A stretch of 64,000 nt of DNA from Phyllobacterium chamaecytisi (GTDB lineage: Bacteria > Pseudomonadota > Alphaproteobacteria > Rhizobiales > Rhizobiaceae). Below, piece after piece: positions 31,191-40,466 of this stretch. The first letter of the stretch is position 1, and the number at the start of each line of letters is the position of its first letter. The stretch is taken from contig NZ_JAIQWW010000006.1 in assembly GCF_020164455.1 (NCBI RefSeq), positions 1 to 64,000 of the forward strand, read 5' to 3'. The notes beneath the pieces were generated by a model. The model saw only the letters and a list, made by a program, of their open reading frames with translations. It was not told the origin of the DNA and made no database searches. The translations under genes and the position numbers were made by a program.

Positions 31191-31730
31191 ATGACGCCTG
31201 AAGGCATATCGGAGCTGATTTCGCGAGTTTCGCTACGGGACCGCGCGGCCTTCGATGTGCTGTATGCCGCCACAAGCGCGAAACTTTTTGGTGTATGCCT
31301 GCGTGTCTTGGGTAATCGAACGGAAGCAGAAGACGCGCTACAGGACATCTACGTCAAGATTTGGAACAAGGCGGGCCGATTCGCCGTCGCGGATACCAGT
31401 CCTATTTCATGGCTGGTGGCGATCGCCCGCAATCACTGCATTGACGTATTGCGGTCCCGCAAGCCTGCAGCGGTCGAATTGGATCAGGCTGCAGACGTTT
31501 TTGAGCCGTCACCCAATCCCGAACAGGCTGCTGTCGCCAGTGGGGAAGCGCAACGGATCTATGATTGCCTCGGCCAGCTGGAGGCAGACAGAGCAGCGGC
31601 CGTCCGTGGCGCCTACCTGAATGGCGACAGTTACGAGGTACTGGCCAGCCGCCATAATGTGCCGTTGAATACAATGAGAACCTGGCTGCGCCGCAGCCTG
31701 ATAAAACTGAAGGAATGCCTAGAGGGATGA
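31191..31730 (+). CDS. ECF sigma factor (SigK-like)
   Basis: A 179-residue extracytoplasmic-function sigma factor. Region 2 spans about residues 18-85 (EDALQDIYVKIWNKAGRF and SWLVAIARNHCIDVLR) and region 4 about 120-175 (YDCLGQLEADRAAAVRGAYL). It overlaps the next gene, an RskA-type anti-sigma factor, by an ATGA. With the fasciclin gene downstream the trio has the same makeup as the SigK-RskA-Mpt70/83 group in mycobacteria. The inducing signal is unknown. Confidence 0.9.
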   Translation: MTPEGISELISRVSLRDRAAFDVLYAATSAKLFGVCLRVLGNRTEAEDALQDIYVKIWNKAGRFAVADTSPISWLVAIARNHCIDVLRSRKPAAVELDQAADVFEPSPNPEQAAVASGEAQRIYDCLGQLEADRAAAVRGAYLNGDSYEVLASRHNVPLNTMRTWLRRSLIKLKECLEG

Positions 31731-32437
31731 GCCCGACTGAACCCGATGATAACATGATACCGGAGGGCGATGATTTCATCGCCGCCGAATATGTGTTGGG
31801 TGTGCTCCCCGAGCAGGAGCGCCGGGAAGTTGCGCGCCGTATCGAAACGGACAAGCCGTTTGCGGAACTGGTTGCACGCTGGCAGACACAATTCGACCCT
31901 CTCAACGATGAGTACGACGCGGCGCAAGCCCCGCAACATCTGAAGAGCCGGATCGATCAACGTCTCTTTGCCATCGAGGTGGCCGCCAGTTCGTCGTTCT
32001 GGAACAATATTGCCTTTTGGCGCGGACTGGCCTTCGCCGCACTTGCTTTTGCTGTGATCGGCATTGGCCGTGATTTGATCGAGCGCCCTGCCCGGATCAG
32101 CGAGCAACTGGTCGCATCGATGGAGACACAAGGCAGCAACGTTCACACGCTGGCGATTTTTGATGACCAGACCAAGAAACTGAAAGTAACCGTCGTCAGC
32201 GGCGACATGCCGAAGGACCGTTCGCTCGAACTTTGGCTGATTGACGGCAATGAAGCGCCCGTCTCGCTCGGCCTGATGGTTTCCCCGCAAGTGACAGAGT
32301 TCAATCTACCGTCGCCATTACTCGCCAAGCTGCGTGACGGTACGACACTGGCGCTGACTGTAGAGCCTGTTGGAGGTGCACCAGGCGGCGCTCCTACCGG
32401 CCCAATTGTCGCTGCGGGTATCGTGCGCAAAATTTAG
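31727..32437 (+). CDS. RskA-type anti-sigma factor
   Basis: A 236-residue membrane protein. The N-terminal cytoplasmic segment (FIAAEYVLGVLPEQERREVA) is the sigma-binding part, a single membrane helix lies at about residues 98-116, and the C-terminal periplasmic RskA domain includes LELWLIDGNEAPVSLGLM. No HxxxCxxC zinc motif is present. Start 31727 (ATGA overlap with the sigma gene) is preferred; ATG 31715 is also in frame. It should hold the upstream sigma factor inactive at the membrane. Confidence 0.87.
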   Translation: MSPTEPDDNMIPEGDDFIAAEYVLGVLPEQERREVARRIETDKPFAELVARWQTQFDPLNDEYDAAQAPQHLKSRIDQRLFAIEVAASSSFWNNIAFWRGLAFAALAFAVIGIGRDLIERPARISEQLVASMETQGSNVHTLAIFDDQTKKLKVTVVSGDMPKDRSLELWLIDGNEAPVSLGLMVSPQVTEFNLPSPLLAKLRDGTTLALTVEPVGGAPGGAPTGPIVAAGIVRKI

Positions 32438-32458
32438 AGCGTTAATTTTGACGTCGTC

Positions 32459-32487
32459 TGAAACTTAAGTCTCCAACCTCCCGTATC
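32459..32487 (+). promoter_or_regulatory. Possible ECF-type promoter of the fasciclin gene
   Basis: TGAAAC (32459-32464), a 17-bp spacer and CGTATC (32482-32487) resemble the general GGAAC/CGT layout of ECF promoters. It lies 46 bp before the start codon. I could not find a matching pair upstream of the sigma gene, so this is weak. Confidence 0.3.
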
Positions 32488-32532
32488 TCCATCTGTCCTC
32501 ACCTGAGGGGAAACAAACAATGGAGATGAAGT

Positions 32533-33084
32533 ATGTTGAAGAAATCATTGGGCCTGATCGCACTTTCGGCCATGCTGGTTGCCGGAACTGCGTACGCCAA
32601 GAACCCGACTGTGGGCGGTGCGGCCATGTACGAGAACAAGAATATCATTGAAAATGCAGTGAACTCCAAGGATCACACAACACTGGTGGCTGCAGTCAAA
32701 GCGGCCGGCCTTGTCGAAACGCTTCAGGGCAAGGGGCCTTTTACGGTATTCGCCCCTACAAATGAGGCATTTGCCGAGCTTCCGAAAGGAACCGTCGACA
32801 CGCTGCTAAAGCCCGAAAACAAGGAAAAGCTGGCGAAGATCCTCACCTGTCACGTCGTTGCTGCCGACGCTTCATCCAAGACCATCATGAAGATGATCGA
32901 TGATGACGAAGGTGCTCATCCGGTAAAGACGGTCGGTGGATGCGTATGGACCGCCAAATACAAGGGCAAGAAGCTTACCCTGACCGATGAAAACGGCACG
33001 GTGGCTACAGTCACCATCGCCAATGTCAAGCAATCGAACGGCGTCATCCATGTGATCGACAAGGTTCTTCTGCCAAAAATGTAG
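32533..33084 (+). CDS. Secreted fasciclin (FAS1) domain protein
   Basis: A 183-residue exported protein. The signal peptide covers about residues 1-22 (ends GTAYA). A single FAS1 domain follows, with FTVFAPTNEAFAELPKGTV (H1-like box) and NGVIHVIDKVLLPKM (H2 box). FAS1 domains mediate adhesion or bind surface ligands. It is the likely main target of the upstream sigma/anti-sigma pair. GGAG lies 7 bases before the ATG. Confidence 0.92.
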   Translation: MLKKSLGLIALSAMLVAGTAYAKNPTVGGAAMYENKNIIENAVNSKDHTTLVAAVKAAGLVETLQGKGPFTVFAPTNEAFAELPKGTVDTLLKPENKEKLAKILTCHVVAADASSKTIMKMIDDDEGAHPVKTVGGCVWTAKYKGKKLTLTDENGTVATVTIANVKQSNGVIHVIDKVLLPKM

Positions 33085-33092
33085 TCAGAGAC

Positions 33093-33166
33093 CCTGGTTC
33101 ATTTGCGCAGAGTGAACCAGGCTTTTGCCCCGCCCGATCCGTTGGATCGCGTGGGGGGCTTTTTTT
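33093..33166 (+). terminator. Tandem hairpin terminator after the fasciclin gene
   Basis: The first hairpin has perfect 9-bp arms CCTGGTTCA/TGAACCAGG (33093-33121). The second is GC-rich (33127-33159, with GATCC/GGATC next to the loop) and is followed by seven T residues. The engB stop codon on the other strand lies inside the T tract. Confidence 0.85.
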
Positions 33167-33845
33167 ATTTACGTTGTTCTTCGAGAAGCTGGGCAATTGC
33201 CGCCCGGAGTTCATCCAGCCCGCCACCTTTTTCAGACGATGTCGCCAGGATTTCCGGATAGGCCGCGGCGCGCTTTCTGATGGCCTGTGCTGTCTCTTCT
33301 ATCAAACGCGGCACTCCGGCGGGTTTGATCTTGTCGATCTTGGTCAAGACGATCTGGTAGGATACGGCGGCTCGATCAAGCAGGTCCAATACCTCGGCGT
33401 CATTCTTCTTCACCCCGTGGCGGGCATCAATCAGCAGGTAGACACGCTTGAGCGTCGTACGTCCGCGCAAGTAATCGAAAACCAGCCGTGTCCAGGCATC
33501 GACCTGTTCTTTGGGCGCTTCAGCGAAGCCATAGCCCGGCATATCCACGACCGCGAGGGGAGGAAGATCGCCGTCTTGGCCTGAATGGCCATCTGGAACG
33601 AAATAGTTGAGCTCCTGTGTCCGTCCAGGTGTATTCGATGTTCGGGCCAAGCCCTTCTGGCCGATGATCGCGTTGATCAACGACGATTTGCCAACGTTGG
33701 AACGCCCGGCGAACGCAATTTCGAGCGGGCCCTCCGGCGGCAGGAACTTCATCGCAGGAACGCCGCGGATAAAAACCCAGCCCTGTGCGAAGAGCATTCT
33801 GCCCTTCTCGATGAGCCTGTTGGTGTTTTGCTGCGTTTCGGTCAA
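33165..33845 (-). CDS. engB: Ribosome biogenesis GTP-binding protein EngB/YihA
   Basis: EngB is a TRAFAC GTPase needed for 50S assembly. G1 is [10 protein letters not shown], followed by the G2-region [16 protein letters not shown]3 DMPGYGFA and G4 LTKIDK. The start is uncertain: TTG 33845 (226 residues) has GGAAG upstream, while the open frame continues to a TTG at 33884. It is separated from yidC by a terminator and from argB by the sigma/FAS1 cassette. Confidence 0.92.
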   Translation of the reverse strand: MTETQQNTNRLIEKGRMLFAQGWVFIRGVPAMKFLPPEGPLEIAFAGRSNVGKSSLINAIIGQKGLARTSNTPGRTQELNYFVPDGHSGQDGDLPPLAVVDMPGYGFAEAPKEQVDAWTRLVFDYLRGRTTLKRVYLLIDARHGVKKNDAEVLDLLDRAAVSYQIVLTKIDKIKPAGVPRLIEETAQAIRKRAAAYPEILATSSEKGGGLDELRAAIAQLLEEQRK

Positions 33846-33912
33846 TTTCTTCCATCCATTTGCCGCAGACGGCCGTGCTTGCAATCAATGTTTATGAGAG
33901 GCTTGTCAACCG

Positions 33913-33946
33913 CGCAAAAGAAAAGCCCCCGATCAAGCCGGGGGCC
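33913..33946 (-). terminator. Terminator after yidC
   Basis: On the minus strand GCCCCCG/CGGGGGC arms enclose a 7-base loop and are followed by CTTTTCTTTT. It lies downstream of yidC and before engB. Confidence 0.8.
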
Positions 33947-33971
33947 TTCTGAGTAGTTCAGCGGTTCGTTG

Positions 33972-35825
33972 CTATTCGGCGGGTTTCGGCTTCTTGCGGA
34001 AAAGCCCGGTGAGATTGTCCCACAATTCGACCTTGACCCCCTGGCGCTTCATTATGATGCCCTGCTGGATAATCGACAGCGTATTGTTCCACGCCCAGTA
34101 GATTACCAATCCTGCCGGAAAAGTCGCCAACATGAATGTGAATATGAGCGGCATCCAGTTAAAGATCATTTGCTGCGTCGGATCCGGGGGTGTCGGGTTC
34201 ATACGCATCTGCAGGAACATCGTGACGCCCATGATCAAAGGCCAGACGCCGATCATCAGGAACGCAGGGACCGCCCACGGGATAAGGCCGAAGAGATTGA
34301 ACAAAGATGTCGGATCGGGAGCAGCCAGATCCTGGATCCAGCCAAAGAAAGGCGCGTGGCGCATTTCTATGGTGACGTAGAGGACCTTGTAGAGCGCAAA
34401 GAAAACCGGAATCTGAATCAGGACCGGCCAACAGCCGGCAATCGGATTGATCTTCTCCGTTTTGTACAATTCCATCATGGCCTGCTGCTGTTTGACCTTG
34501 TCATCCGCATACTTCTCGCGGATTTCGGTCATCTTCGGCTGTACCAGCTTCATCCTCGCCATAGAGGCATAAGACTTGTTGGCAAGCGGGAAGAAGAAGG
34601 CTTTCAGAATAACAGTCACCGCCAGAATGGCGACGCCGAAGTTTCCGATAGCCTTGTAGAGCCAGTCGATAAGATAGAACATCGGCTCGGTGATGAAATA
34701 GAACCAGCCCCAATCGATCAAGTTCTTGAAGAGCGGAATATGCAGGTCATTCATATAGGCATTGATTTTGCCGACCTCTTTCGCGCCTGCGAATATGAGG
34801 TTGTCGGTCGATGCAGTCTGGCCCGGCTGGATTGTCGCCGCATCAGACAGATAGTCGCTTTGATAGCGGGGACGTCCGTCATCGAAATATGAAAAGCGTA
34901 TCTTGAACGGCGTTGCCTGCGCTGGAACGAGCGCAGCAGCCCAATACTTGTCAGTAATTCCAACCCATCCGCCGGTGGTCGACCGGTCTGGCGCAACTTC
35001 CCGCTCTTTTTCAATTGCGGCAAACTTGTATTCGATCAGTTTGTCGTTGACCACGCCAATCGGGCCCTCGTGCAGCACGTAGGTGCTCGGATGCAGAGGC
35101 TTCGAGAAGCGCGTCACACGTCCGTAAGAGGCCAGCGAAACAGGTGCTGAGGTCGTGTTGGTCACAGCGTCCTTGACCGTGAACATGTAGTTCTCGTCGA
35201 CACTGATCGTCCGTTTGAAGACCAGACCCTTCTCATTGGTATAGGACAGCGTAACAGGTGTGGACGCCGTCAAATCATTGTTGCCCTCGCGGGTCCAAAC
35301 GGTCGTCGGGCCTGGAACGGTCCCGGTCAGATCATTTCCCGCGAACCCAACCTCAACAAACTGGCCATCGGCCATCTGCGCAGGGCTTAGCAACTCGATA
35401 TTGGGCGAATTATCGTCGACGGTCTCGTGATAATGCTTCAACTGCAGATCATCGAGCCGCGCTCCGGTCAGGCTGATCGAGCCGCCAAGGCTGGGTGTAT
35501 CGATCTTGATACGCTGTGTCTGACCAAGGGCGGCGGCACGCGTGAGACTACCTGCCTGAGCAGCATCTTGCGACTGGCCTGGGACATTTGCAGCGGGAGT
35601 AGCGGGGGTCGAAGACGGGAGATTATTTGCTGCATTGCCGTTGGTGGCAGTACCTGCCGGCGTGCTCGCCTGTCCGTCAACACGCGTTTGTCCTTGTCGC
35701 GTAGCCTCGATCTGGGCCTGTTCGCGCTGAGCTTCGATCTTGGGGTTCATATAGAACACCTGCCAAAGCGTCAGGATCACAATGGACAAGGCAATGGTGA
35801 TGAAGAAATTACGGTTGGTTTCCAT
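33972..35825 (-). CDS. yidC: Membrane protein insertase YidC
   Basis: YidC (Oxa1 family) inserts and folds inner-membrane proteins. The 617-residue protein has an N-terminal membrane anchor (about 7-26), a Pro/Thr/Ala-rich linker, a large periplasmic beta domain (about 90-370) and the C-terminal five-helix core with GCWPVLIQIPVFFALYKVLY. It lies 33 bp behind rnpA in the classic rpmH-rnpA-yidC order. Confidence 0.97.
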   Translation of the reverse strand: METNRNFFITIALSIVILTLWQVFYMNPKIEAQREQAQIEATRQGQTRVDGQASTPAGTATNGNAANNLPSSTPATPAANVPGQSQDAAQAGSLTRAAALGQTQRIKIDTPSLGGSISLTGARLDDLQLKHYHETVDDNSPNIELLSPAQMADGQFVEVGFAGNDLTGTVPGPTTVWTREGNNDLTASTPVTLSYTNEKGLVFKRTISVDENYMFTVKDAVTNTTSAPVSLASYGRVTRFSKPLHPSTYVLHEGPIGVVNDKLIEYKFAAIEKEREVAPDRSTTGGWVGITDKYWAAALVPAQATPFKIRFSYFDDGRPRYQSDYLSDAATIQPGQTASTDNLIFAGAKEVGKINAYMNDLHIPLFKNLIDWGWFYFITEPMFYLIDWLYKAIGNFGVAILAVTVILKAFFFPLANKSYASMARMKLVQPKMTEIREKYADDKVKQQQAMMELYKTEKINPIAGCWPVLIQIPVFFALYKVLYVTIEMRHAPFFGWIQDLAAPDPTSLFNLFGLIPWAVPAFLMIGVWPLIMGVTMFLQMRMNPTPPDPTQQMIFNWMPLIFTFMLATFPAGLVIYWAWNNTLSIIQQGIIMKRQGVKVELWDNLTGLFRKKPKPAE

Positions 35826-35858
35826 TGTCAGTCCTTGGGTCGGGTTCGCGGGTACCTG

Positions 35859-36221
35859 TCAAGGCTTTGTCGAACGCCGGGTCAATATTTTCCTGGAAAC
35901 CCGTTTGGAGAGTTCCCGCGTCAAGTCAGCGAACGGCGCGTTCAGCGCATCGCGGCGAGCAACGATCACATAGTCGGTTCCAGCTTGCATGTCATCAGCA
36001 ACATTGACGCGCACCGCCTCTCTGAGGCGCCGCTTGATGCGATTGCGGATAACAGCATTCCCGTTCTTTTTGGTGACCGTGAAACCTACGCGCGGGGGTC
36101 CAGCCTGGTCCTCTCGCTCTTTGACTTCGACAAGAAAGTAGACGCCGCGGCGCTTTTCTCCGTTTCGGACAGCCAAAAACTCCGCTCTCTTGCGAAGGCG
36201 GAGTGGTTTTTGCTCATTCAT
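35859..36221 (-). CDS. rnpA: Ribonuclease P protein component
   Basis: RnpA is the basic protein subunit that helps the RNase P RNA trim tRNA 5' ends. The 120-residue protein carries the signature [13 protein letters not shown] preceded by [16 protein letters not shown] 36221 (MNEQKPLRL) is chosen; the frame runs open to 36596 only because it overlaps rpmH in another frame. Confidence 0.95.
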   Translation of the reverse strand: MNEQKPLRLRKRAEFLAVRNGEKRRGVYFLVEVKEREDQAGPPRVGFTVTKKNGNAVIRNRIKRRLREAVRVNVADDMQAGTDYVIVARRDALNAPFADLTRELSKRVSRKILTRRSTKP

Positions 36222-36268
36222 TCTATAGTGCCAACTCTGGCCAACCGCACAAGTCTGCGCGGAATGCC

Positions 36269-36403
36269 TTATGCCGACAACCGCTTGCGACCGCGAGCGC
36301 GACGCGCTGCAATAACCTTGCGGCCGCCTGCCGTTGCCATGCGGGCACGGAACCCGTGACGACGTGCGCGGACAAGCTTGGATGGCTGATAAGTACGCTT
36401 CAT
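36269..36403 (-). CDS. rpmH: 50S ribosomal protein L34
   Basis: L34 is a 44-residue basic protein starting [18 protein letters not shown], identical in layout to other L34 proteins, and ending GRKRLSA. It heads the rpmH-rnpA-yidC operon and has a near-consensus promoter about 130 bp upstream. Confidence 0.97.
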   Translation of the reverse strand: MKRTYQPSKLVRARRHGFRARMATAGGRKVIAARRARGRKRLSA

Positions 36404-36533
36404 TTGTTAAATACCGCGGTGTGCGGCCCTTCTTGTGGTCTGTTCTTGACAGGAGCATATCAGGACCGCCGTTAGCATATGCGAATATGCCGTCGATATT
36501 CGTCGTGGGGGCGGTCAGCCCGGACGTGCGCGG

Positions 36534-36562
36534 CTTATAGAGGCACGATGCTGATAAGTCAA
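36534..36562 (-). promoter_or_regulatory. rpmH promoter
   Basis: On the minus strand TTGACT (36557-36562), a 17-bp spacer and TATAAG (36534-36539) form a near-consensus sigma-70 promoter. The expected leader before rpmH is about 120-125 bases. Confidence 0.75.
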
Positions 36563-36656
36563 TTGATTGACGCGATTCAAAAATAGGCAAATCCACGCAA
36601 CTGATTTATTGTGCTGGGCAAGCATTTGACCTACATCGAATGCCGATGGAGCGTAT

Positions 36657-38156
36657 ATGACGGCGACTCAGCAAAAGCCAGAAAACACGAGTGTGCCTCT
36701 GCATGCCAGTCGGCGTTTGCCCGTTCTGAAACGTCTTTCCGGCAAGTTGCTGCGCCTCACCCTCTTGTTCGGCCTTCTCGCAGAAGTGATGATTTTCGTC
36801 CCTATCATTGCAGATATGCGTATTCGCTGGCTTTCCGACCGGCTCAACACCGTTGCTGCGGCGAGCGTCGTGCTAGCTGCGAGCGATAGCGAGAATGTAC
36901 CGCAATCAGTGCAGAATGACGTCCTTCTTGCTACAGGAACGAAAGCGATCGTTTTGCGCGAAAAAGGAGCCTCCCGGCTCCTCGCTGTATCGGAGATGCC
37001 TTCCAAAGTCGACAAGCACATCGATATTACAGTCACGGATCCGGTTACGATGATCCGCGACGCATTCGACACACTGATCAACGGCGGGCACCGGATTATC
37101 CGCGTTTATGGTCCGGTCGGAGATACCGGCAAGATCATCGAACTCCTTACCTCCGACGCCCCGCTGCGGAATGCGATGTTGCGCTATGCCGGGAATGTCG
37201 CACTGATCTCGTTGTTTATTTCGCTCATTACCGCGGGCCTGGTTTTCCTGACGATCAGCCGCTTGCTGATCCGACCAATCCAGCGCATGAGTGACAACAT
37301 GTTGGCCTTTGCCCAGGCACCCGACGATCCGCAGCGGATTATCAAGCCGGAAGAGCGTGAAGACGAACTTGGCATCGCCCAGCGGGAGCTGGCAGACATG
37401 CAGCACCAGTTGCAACGTACGCTGTCCGAACAGAAACACCTCGCCGACCTCGGCCTGGCGGTTTCCAAGATCAACCACGACATGCGCAATATCCTGGCCT
37501 CGGCCCAGCTCATATCCGATCACCTCGCAAACACCAGCGATCCGGCGATCCAGCGTTTCGTGCCGAAATTGGTACGTACCATCGATCGCGCGATCAGTTA
37601 TTCGCAGACCGTGCTTGCCTATGGCGGCACACAGGAAGCACCGCCGCAAAGACGGCGGGTCAAGTTGCGCACGATCATCAGTGACGTCGAGGAGATGCTT
37701 AACCTCGACGCAAAATCGGAGATCGAATTCAAGAACCTGGTTCCCGCCGACTTTGAAATCGATGTCGATCCAGACCAATTCTTCCGTGTCATTTCCAATC
37801 TGTGCCGCAACTCGGTTCAAGCTATGGCCAGCGACACCCGAAGTGATCCGTCCGTGGTCAAGCGATTGACAATCACTGCAGGACAGATCGGCACGACCTC
37901 TATCATCGGCATTGACGATACCGGGCCCGGCCTGCCTCCCAAGGCGCGCGAAAATCTGTTTACAGCCTTCAAAGGGTCGGCGCGATCGGGTGGCACCGGC
38001 CTTGGTCTTGCTATTGTCCATGAACTTGTACGAGCGCACGGGGGAACGATTGAGTTGCGGGGAGGCGATGGAGCGGGAACAAGTTTTGAAATTCGTATTC
38101 CGGACCAGCCGGTATCCTTGGCCGAATGGCGTTCCCGCCGGGACTCAGCGTCCTGA
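36657..38156 (+). CDS. Membrane sensor histidine kinase
   Basis: A 499-residue kinase with two membrane segments (about 34-56 and 178-200) flanking a periplasmic region, a HAMP-like linker (LLIRPIQRMSDNM), an H-box in KINHDMRNILASA and a HATPase domain with LCRNSVQAM, DDTGPGLP and GTGLGLAIVHELV. No response regulator is adjacent. It lies only 14 bp before a cardiolipin synthase gene, so envelope sensing is a reasonable inference. The divergent rpmH promoter shares its upstream region. Confidence 0.9.
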   Translation: MTATQQKPENTSVPLHASRRLPVLKRLSGKLLRLTLLFGLLAEVMIFVPIIADMRIRWLSDRLNTVAAASVVLAASDSENVPQSVQNDVLLATGTKAIVLREKGASRLLAVSEMPSKVDKHIDITVTDPVTMIRDAFDTLINGGHRIIRVYGPVGDTGKIIELLTSDAPLRNAMLRYAGNVALISLFISLITAGLVFLTISRLLIRPIQRMSDNMLAFAQAPDDPQRIIKPEEREDELGIAQRELADMQHQLQRTLSEQKHLADLGLAVSKINHDMRNILASAQLISDHLANTSDPAIQRFVPKLVRTIDRAISYSQTVLAYGGTQEAPPQRRRVKLRTIISDVEEMLNLDAKSEIEFKNLVPADFEIDVDPDQFFRVISNLCRNSVQAMASDTRSDPSVVKRLTITAGQIGTTSIIGIDDTGPGLPPKARENLFTAFKGSARSGGTGLGLAIVHELVRAHGGTIELRGGDGAGTSFEIRIPDQPVSLAEWRSRRDSAS

Positions 38157-38170
38157 CATGAAACGCCGCA

Positions 38171-39631
38171 ATGGCTGATTACCTCTATACCCACCTGCCG
38201 CATATCTTCTTTGTGCTGTCGATCGTTCTCGGCGTCCCGGCGGCCGTTCACGCGACAATGACCAAGGAAGAGGTTCGCGCCGCCATCGGCTGGGTCGGTG
38301 TGATCATCCTTTCTCCGGTCATCGGTGCACTCATCTATGCCGTGGCAGGGATTAACCGCATCAGACGGTCGTCCATTTCTTCGCAGCGCAAATTCCTGCA
38401 CGAGATTGGCCAAGACGTCTTCATGCGCTTCGATGCCAAGGACAAACATGTTCTGGCGCATTTCGAAAAGCGTTTTGCGGCGATGAAGACACTTGGAGAC
38501 CGCGTCAGCCGATGCCGGCTTACGACCGCCAACAACATCGACATATTGCAAGGCGGCGATGAAGCCTATCACGCGATGCTGTCCGAGATTAACCAAGCCA
38601 AGCGCAGTATTCTGGTTGAGACCTACATTTTCGACCGAGACAAGCTTGGTCTGCGCATTGCCGATGCGCTGATCGCGGCCGTCAAGCGTGGGGTCGAGGT
38701 GAGAATATTAATTGACGCGGTGGGTGCTCGATATTCCATTCCGAGCATTGTCGGCTATCTCGCCAAACACAACATCAAAGTTGCCGTCTTTAACGGTAAT
38801 ATTATCATGGGGTTACGCTTGCCCTATGCCAATCTTCGTACCCACCGCAAGATAATGATTATCGACGGGCGTGTAGCCTTTACAGGCGGCATGAATATCA
38901 GGGCAGGTTTTTCAGCGGAGATCGTGGGGGAAGACAACGCGCGCGATACGCACTTCCAACTCACCGGACCTATTGTGACGGACCTGTTTCATATTGCTTC
39001 CGAGGATTGGCGATTTACAACGCACGAGGTGCTGACGGGTGAACCCTGGCACCTCGCCACGCCGGAAAAGCAACCGGGAGAACCCGTGTTCATTCGCGCT
39101 GTACCGTCGGGACCGGATCGCAGTGTCGAAGCCAATCACCGGATGCTGATGGGCGCATTTTCCGTTGCGCAATCGCGCATTCGCATCATGTCACCCTATT
39201 TTCTGCCGGACCGCGAATTGATCAGCGCGCTGGTAACGGCCGCACGCCGCGGGGTCGAGGTGGATATCGTCGTGCCTTCAATCAACAATCTCAAGCTGGT
39301 GGACCGCGCCATGACGGCTCAGTTCGATCAGATACTTAAAGGTCACTGCCGCATCTGGCGCGCCCGTGGCAACTTCAACCATTCCAAATTGTTGGTGGTC
39401 GATGGGCAGTGGGCCTACGTCGGATCGTCAAATCTTGATCCGCGGTCGTTACGACTTAATTTCGAAGTCGATCTCGAGGTAATGGATGCAGCATTTGCGT
39501 CCGAAGTGGAAGCGCTTGTCGAGAACGCAATGGCCTCAGCAAAACCGGTTCTGCTTCAAAACCTGCGCGCCAGGTCGTTCTGGGTACGCTTGGTAGAGCG
39601 AATCATCTGGCTAGGCTCGCCCTATCTTTGA
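38171..39631 (+). CDS. cls: Cardiolipin synthase
   Basis: A 486-residue phospholipase D-family enzyme that joins two phosphatidylglycerols. Two N-terminal membrane segments are followed by two HKD motifs: HRKIMIIDGRVAFTGGMN and HSKLLVVDGQWAYVGSSN. The gene is probably co-transcribed with the histidine kinase 14 bp upstream. Its last 29 bp overlap the convergent endonuclease/phosphatase gene. Confidence 0.92.
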   Translation: MADYLYTHLPHIFFVLSIVLGVPAAVHATMTKEEVRAAIGWVGVIILSPVIGALIYAVAGINRIRRSSISSQRKFLHEIGQDVFMRFDAKDKHVLAHFEKRFAAMKTLGDRVSRCRLTTANNIDILQGGDEAYHAMLSEINQAKRSILVETYIFDRDKLGLRIADALIAAVKRGVEVRILIDAVGARYSIPSIVGYLAKHNIKVAVFNGNIIMGLRLPYANLRTHRKIMIIDGRVAFTGGMNIRAGFSAEIVGEDNARDTHFQLTGPIVTDLFHIASEDWRFTTHEVLTGEPWHLATPEKQPGEPVFIRAVPSGPDRSVEANHRMLMGAFSVAQSRIRIMSPYFLPDRELISALVTAARRGVEVDIVVPSINNLKLVDRAMTAQFDQILKGHCRIWRARGNFNHSKLLVVDGQWAYVGSSNLDPRSLRLNFEVDLEVMDAAFASEVEALVENAMASAKPVLLQNLRARSFWVRLVERIIWLGSPYL

Positions 39632-40466
39632 TTTCTTCCGTTTCGGCCAACGCCGATTTCAGATCGACATAGGCCTTGATCGGCAGATGATCGGATGCAA
39701 CACGGGCCAAGGGTGTGTCGTGAACCTCGATCGTCGTAACGAGGCTGTGCGGATGGCCAAGAACCCTGTCCAACGCCAGGACAGGAAACCGTGACGGAAA
39801 GCTTGGCACCGCATTTTTTGCCGGATCGAAGACCGGGCGAAGGAAGTGCAACGACGAACCTTTGCCCACACGCCATTCGTTCAAGTCACCCAACAATAAA
39901 GTCGGACGCGATGGATCCGCCTTCACGGCATTCAAAATTGCTTCCGATTGTTGTTGCCGCGAGTGTCTGAGGAGGCCGAGATGTGCGGCAATGATGCGAA
40001 GTGGGCCTGCTTCCAGATCGATATCGACCACCAATGCGCCGCGTGGCTCAAGACCAGGTAGTACAAGTTGCTGAACTCGGCGAACCACGCCCTCGCGGAA
40101 CAACAGCAGATTGCCGTGCCAGCCATGGCCTTTTGGGTAAAGCGAAGTTACCGGAACTGGAACAAGGCTGTTCTCGCGATGGAGACGGGCAAGATCGAGC
40201 AAGCCTGTCCTTTCGCCAAAACGCTTGTCGGCCTCCTGAATGGCGATAACGTCCGCGCCAATTTCGCCAATCACATGAGCAACGCGATCTGGGTCGAATT
40301 TCTTATCGATCCCGACGCATTTGTGGACATTGTAGGAAGCAATCAGCAGATCGTTGCGCACGACTCGGGTAATGCCAACCGGGCGTTTGTTGCGGTTCCT
40401 GACCGCGGCGAGAATGCTGGCGGAGACGCTGGGTCTGGTGTGCCGCATCGGCTTCTTGCTGTCCAT
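39603..40466 (-). CDS. Endonuclease/exonuclease/phosphatase family protein
   Basis: A 287-residue protein of the EEP (DNase I-like) fold. Segments IASYNVHKCVG, AIQEADKRFG, LLGDLNEWR and a final ASDHLPI are the conserved metal and catalytic motifs. Similar proteins often lie beside cardiolipin synthase, as here. The substrate may be a nucleic acid, a phosphoinositide-like or another phosphodiester; sequence does not tell. Confidence 0.88.
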   Translation of the reverse strand: MDSKKPMRHTRPSVSASILAAVRNRNKRPVGITRVVRNDLLIASYNVHKCVGIDKKFDPDRVAHVIGEIGADVIAIQEADKRFGERTGLLDLARLHRENSLVPVPVTSLYPKGHGWHGNLLLFREGVVRRVQQLVLPGLEPRGALVVDIDLEAGPLRIIAAHLGLLRHSRQQQSEAILNAVKADPSRPTLLLGDLNEWRVGKGSSLHFLRPVFDPAKNAVPSFPSRFPVLALDRVLGHPHSLVTTIEVHDTPLARVASDHLPIKAYVDLKSALAETEEIKDRASLAR

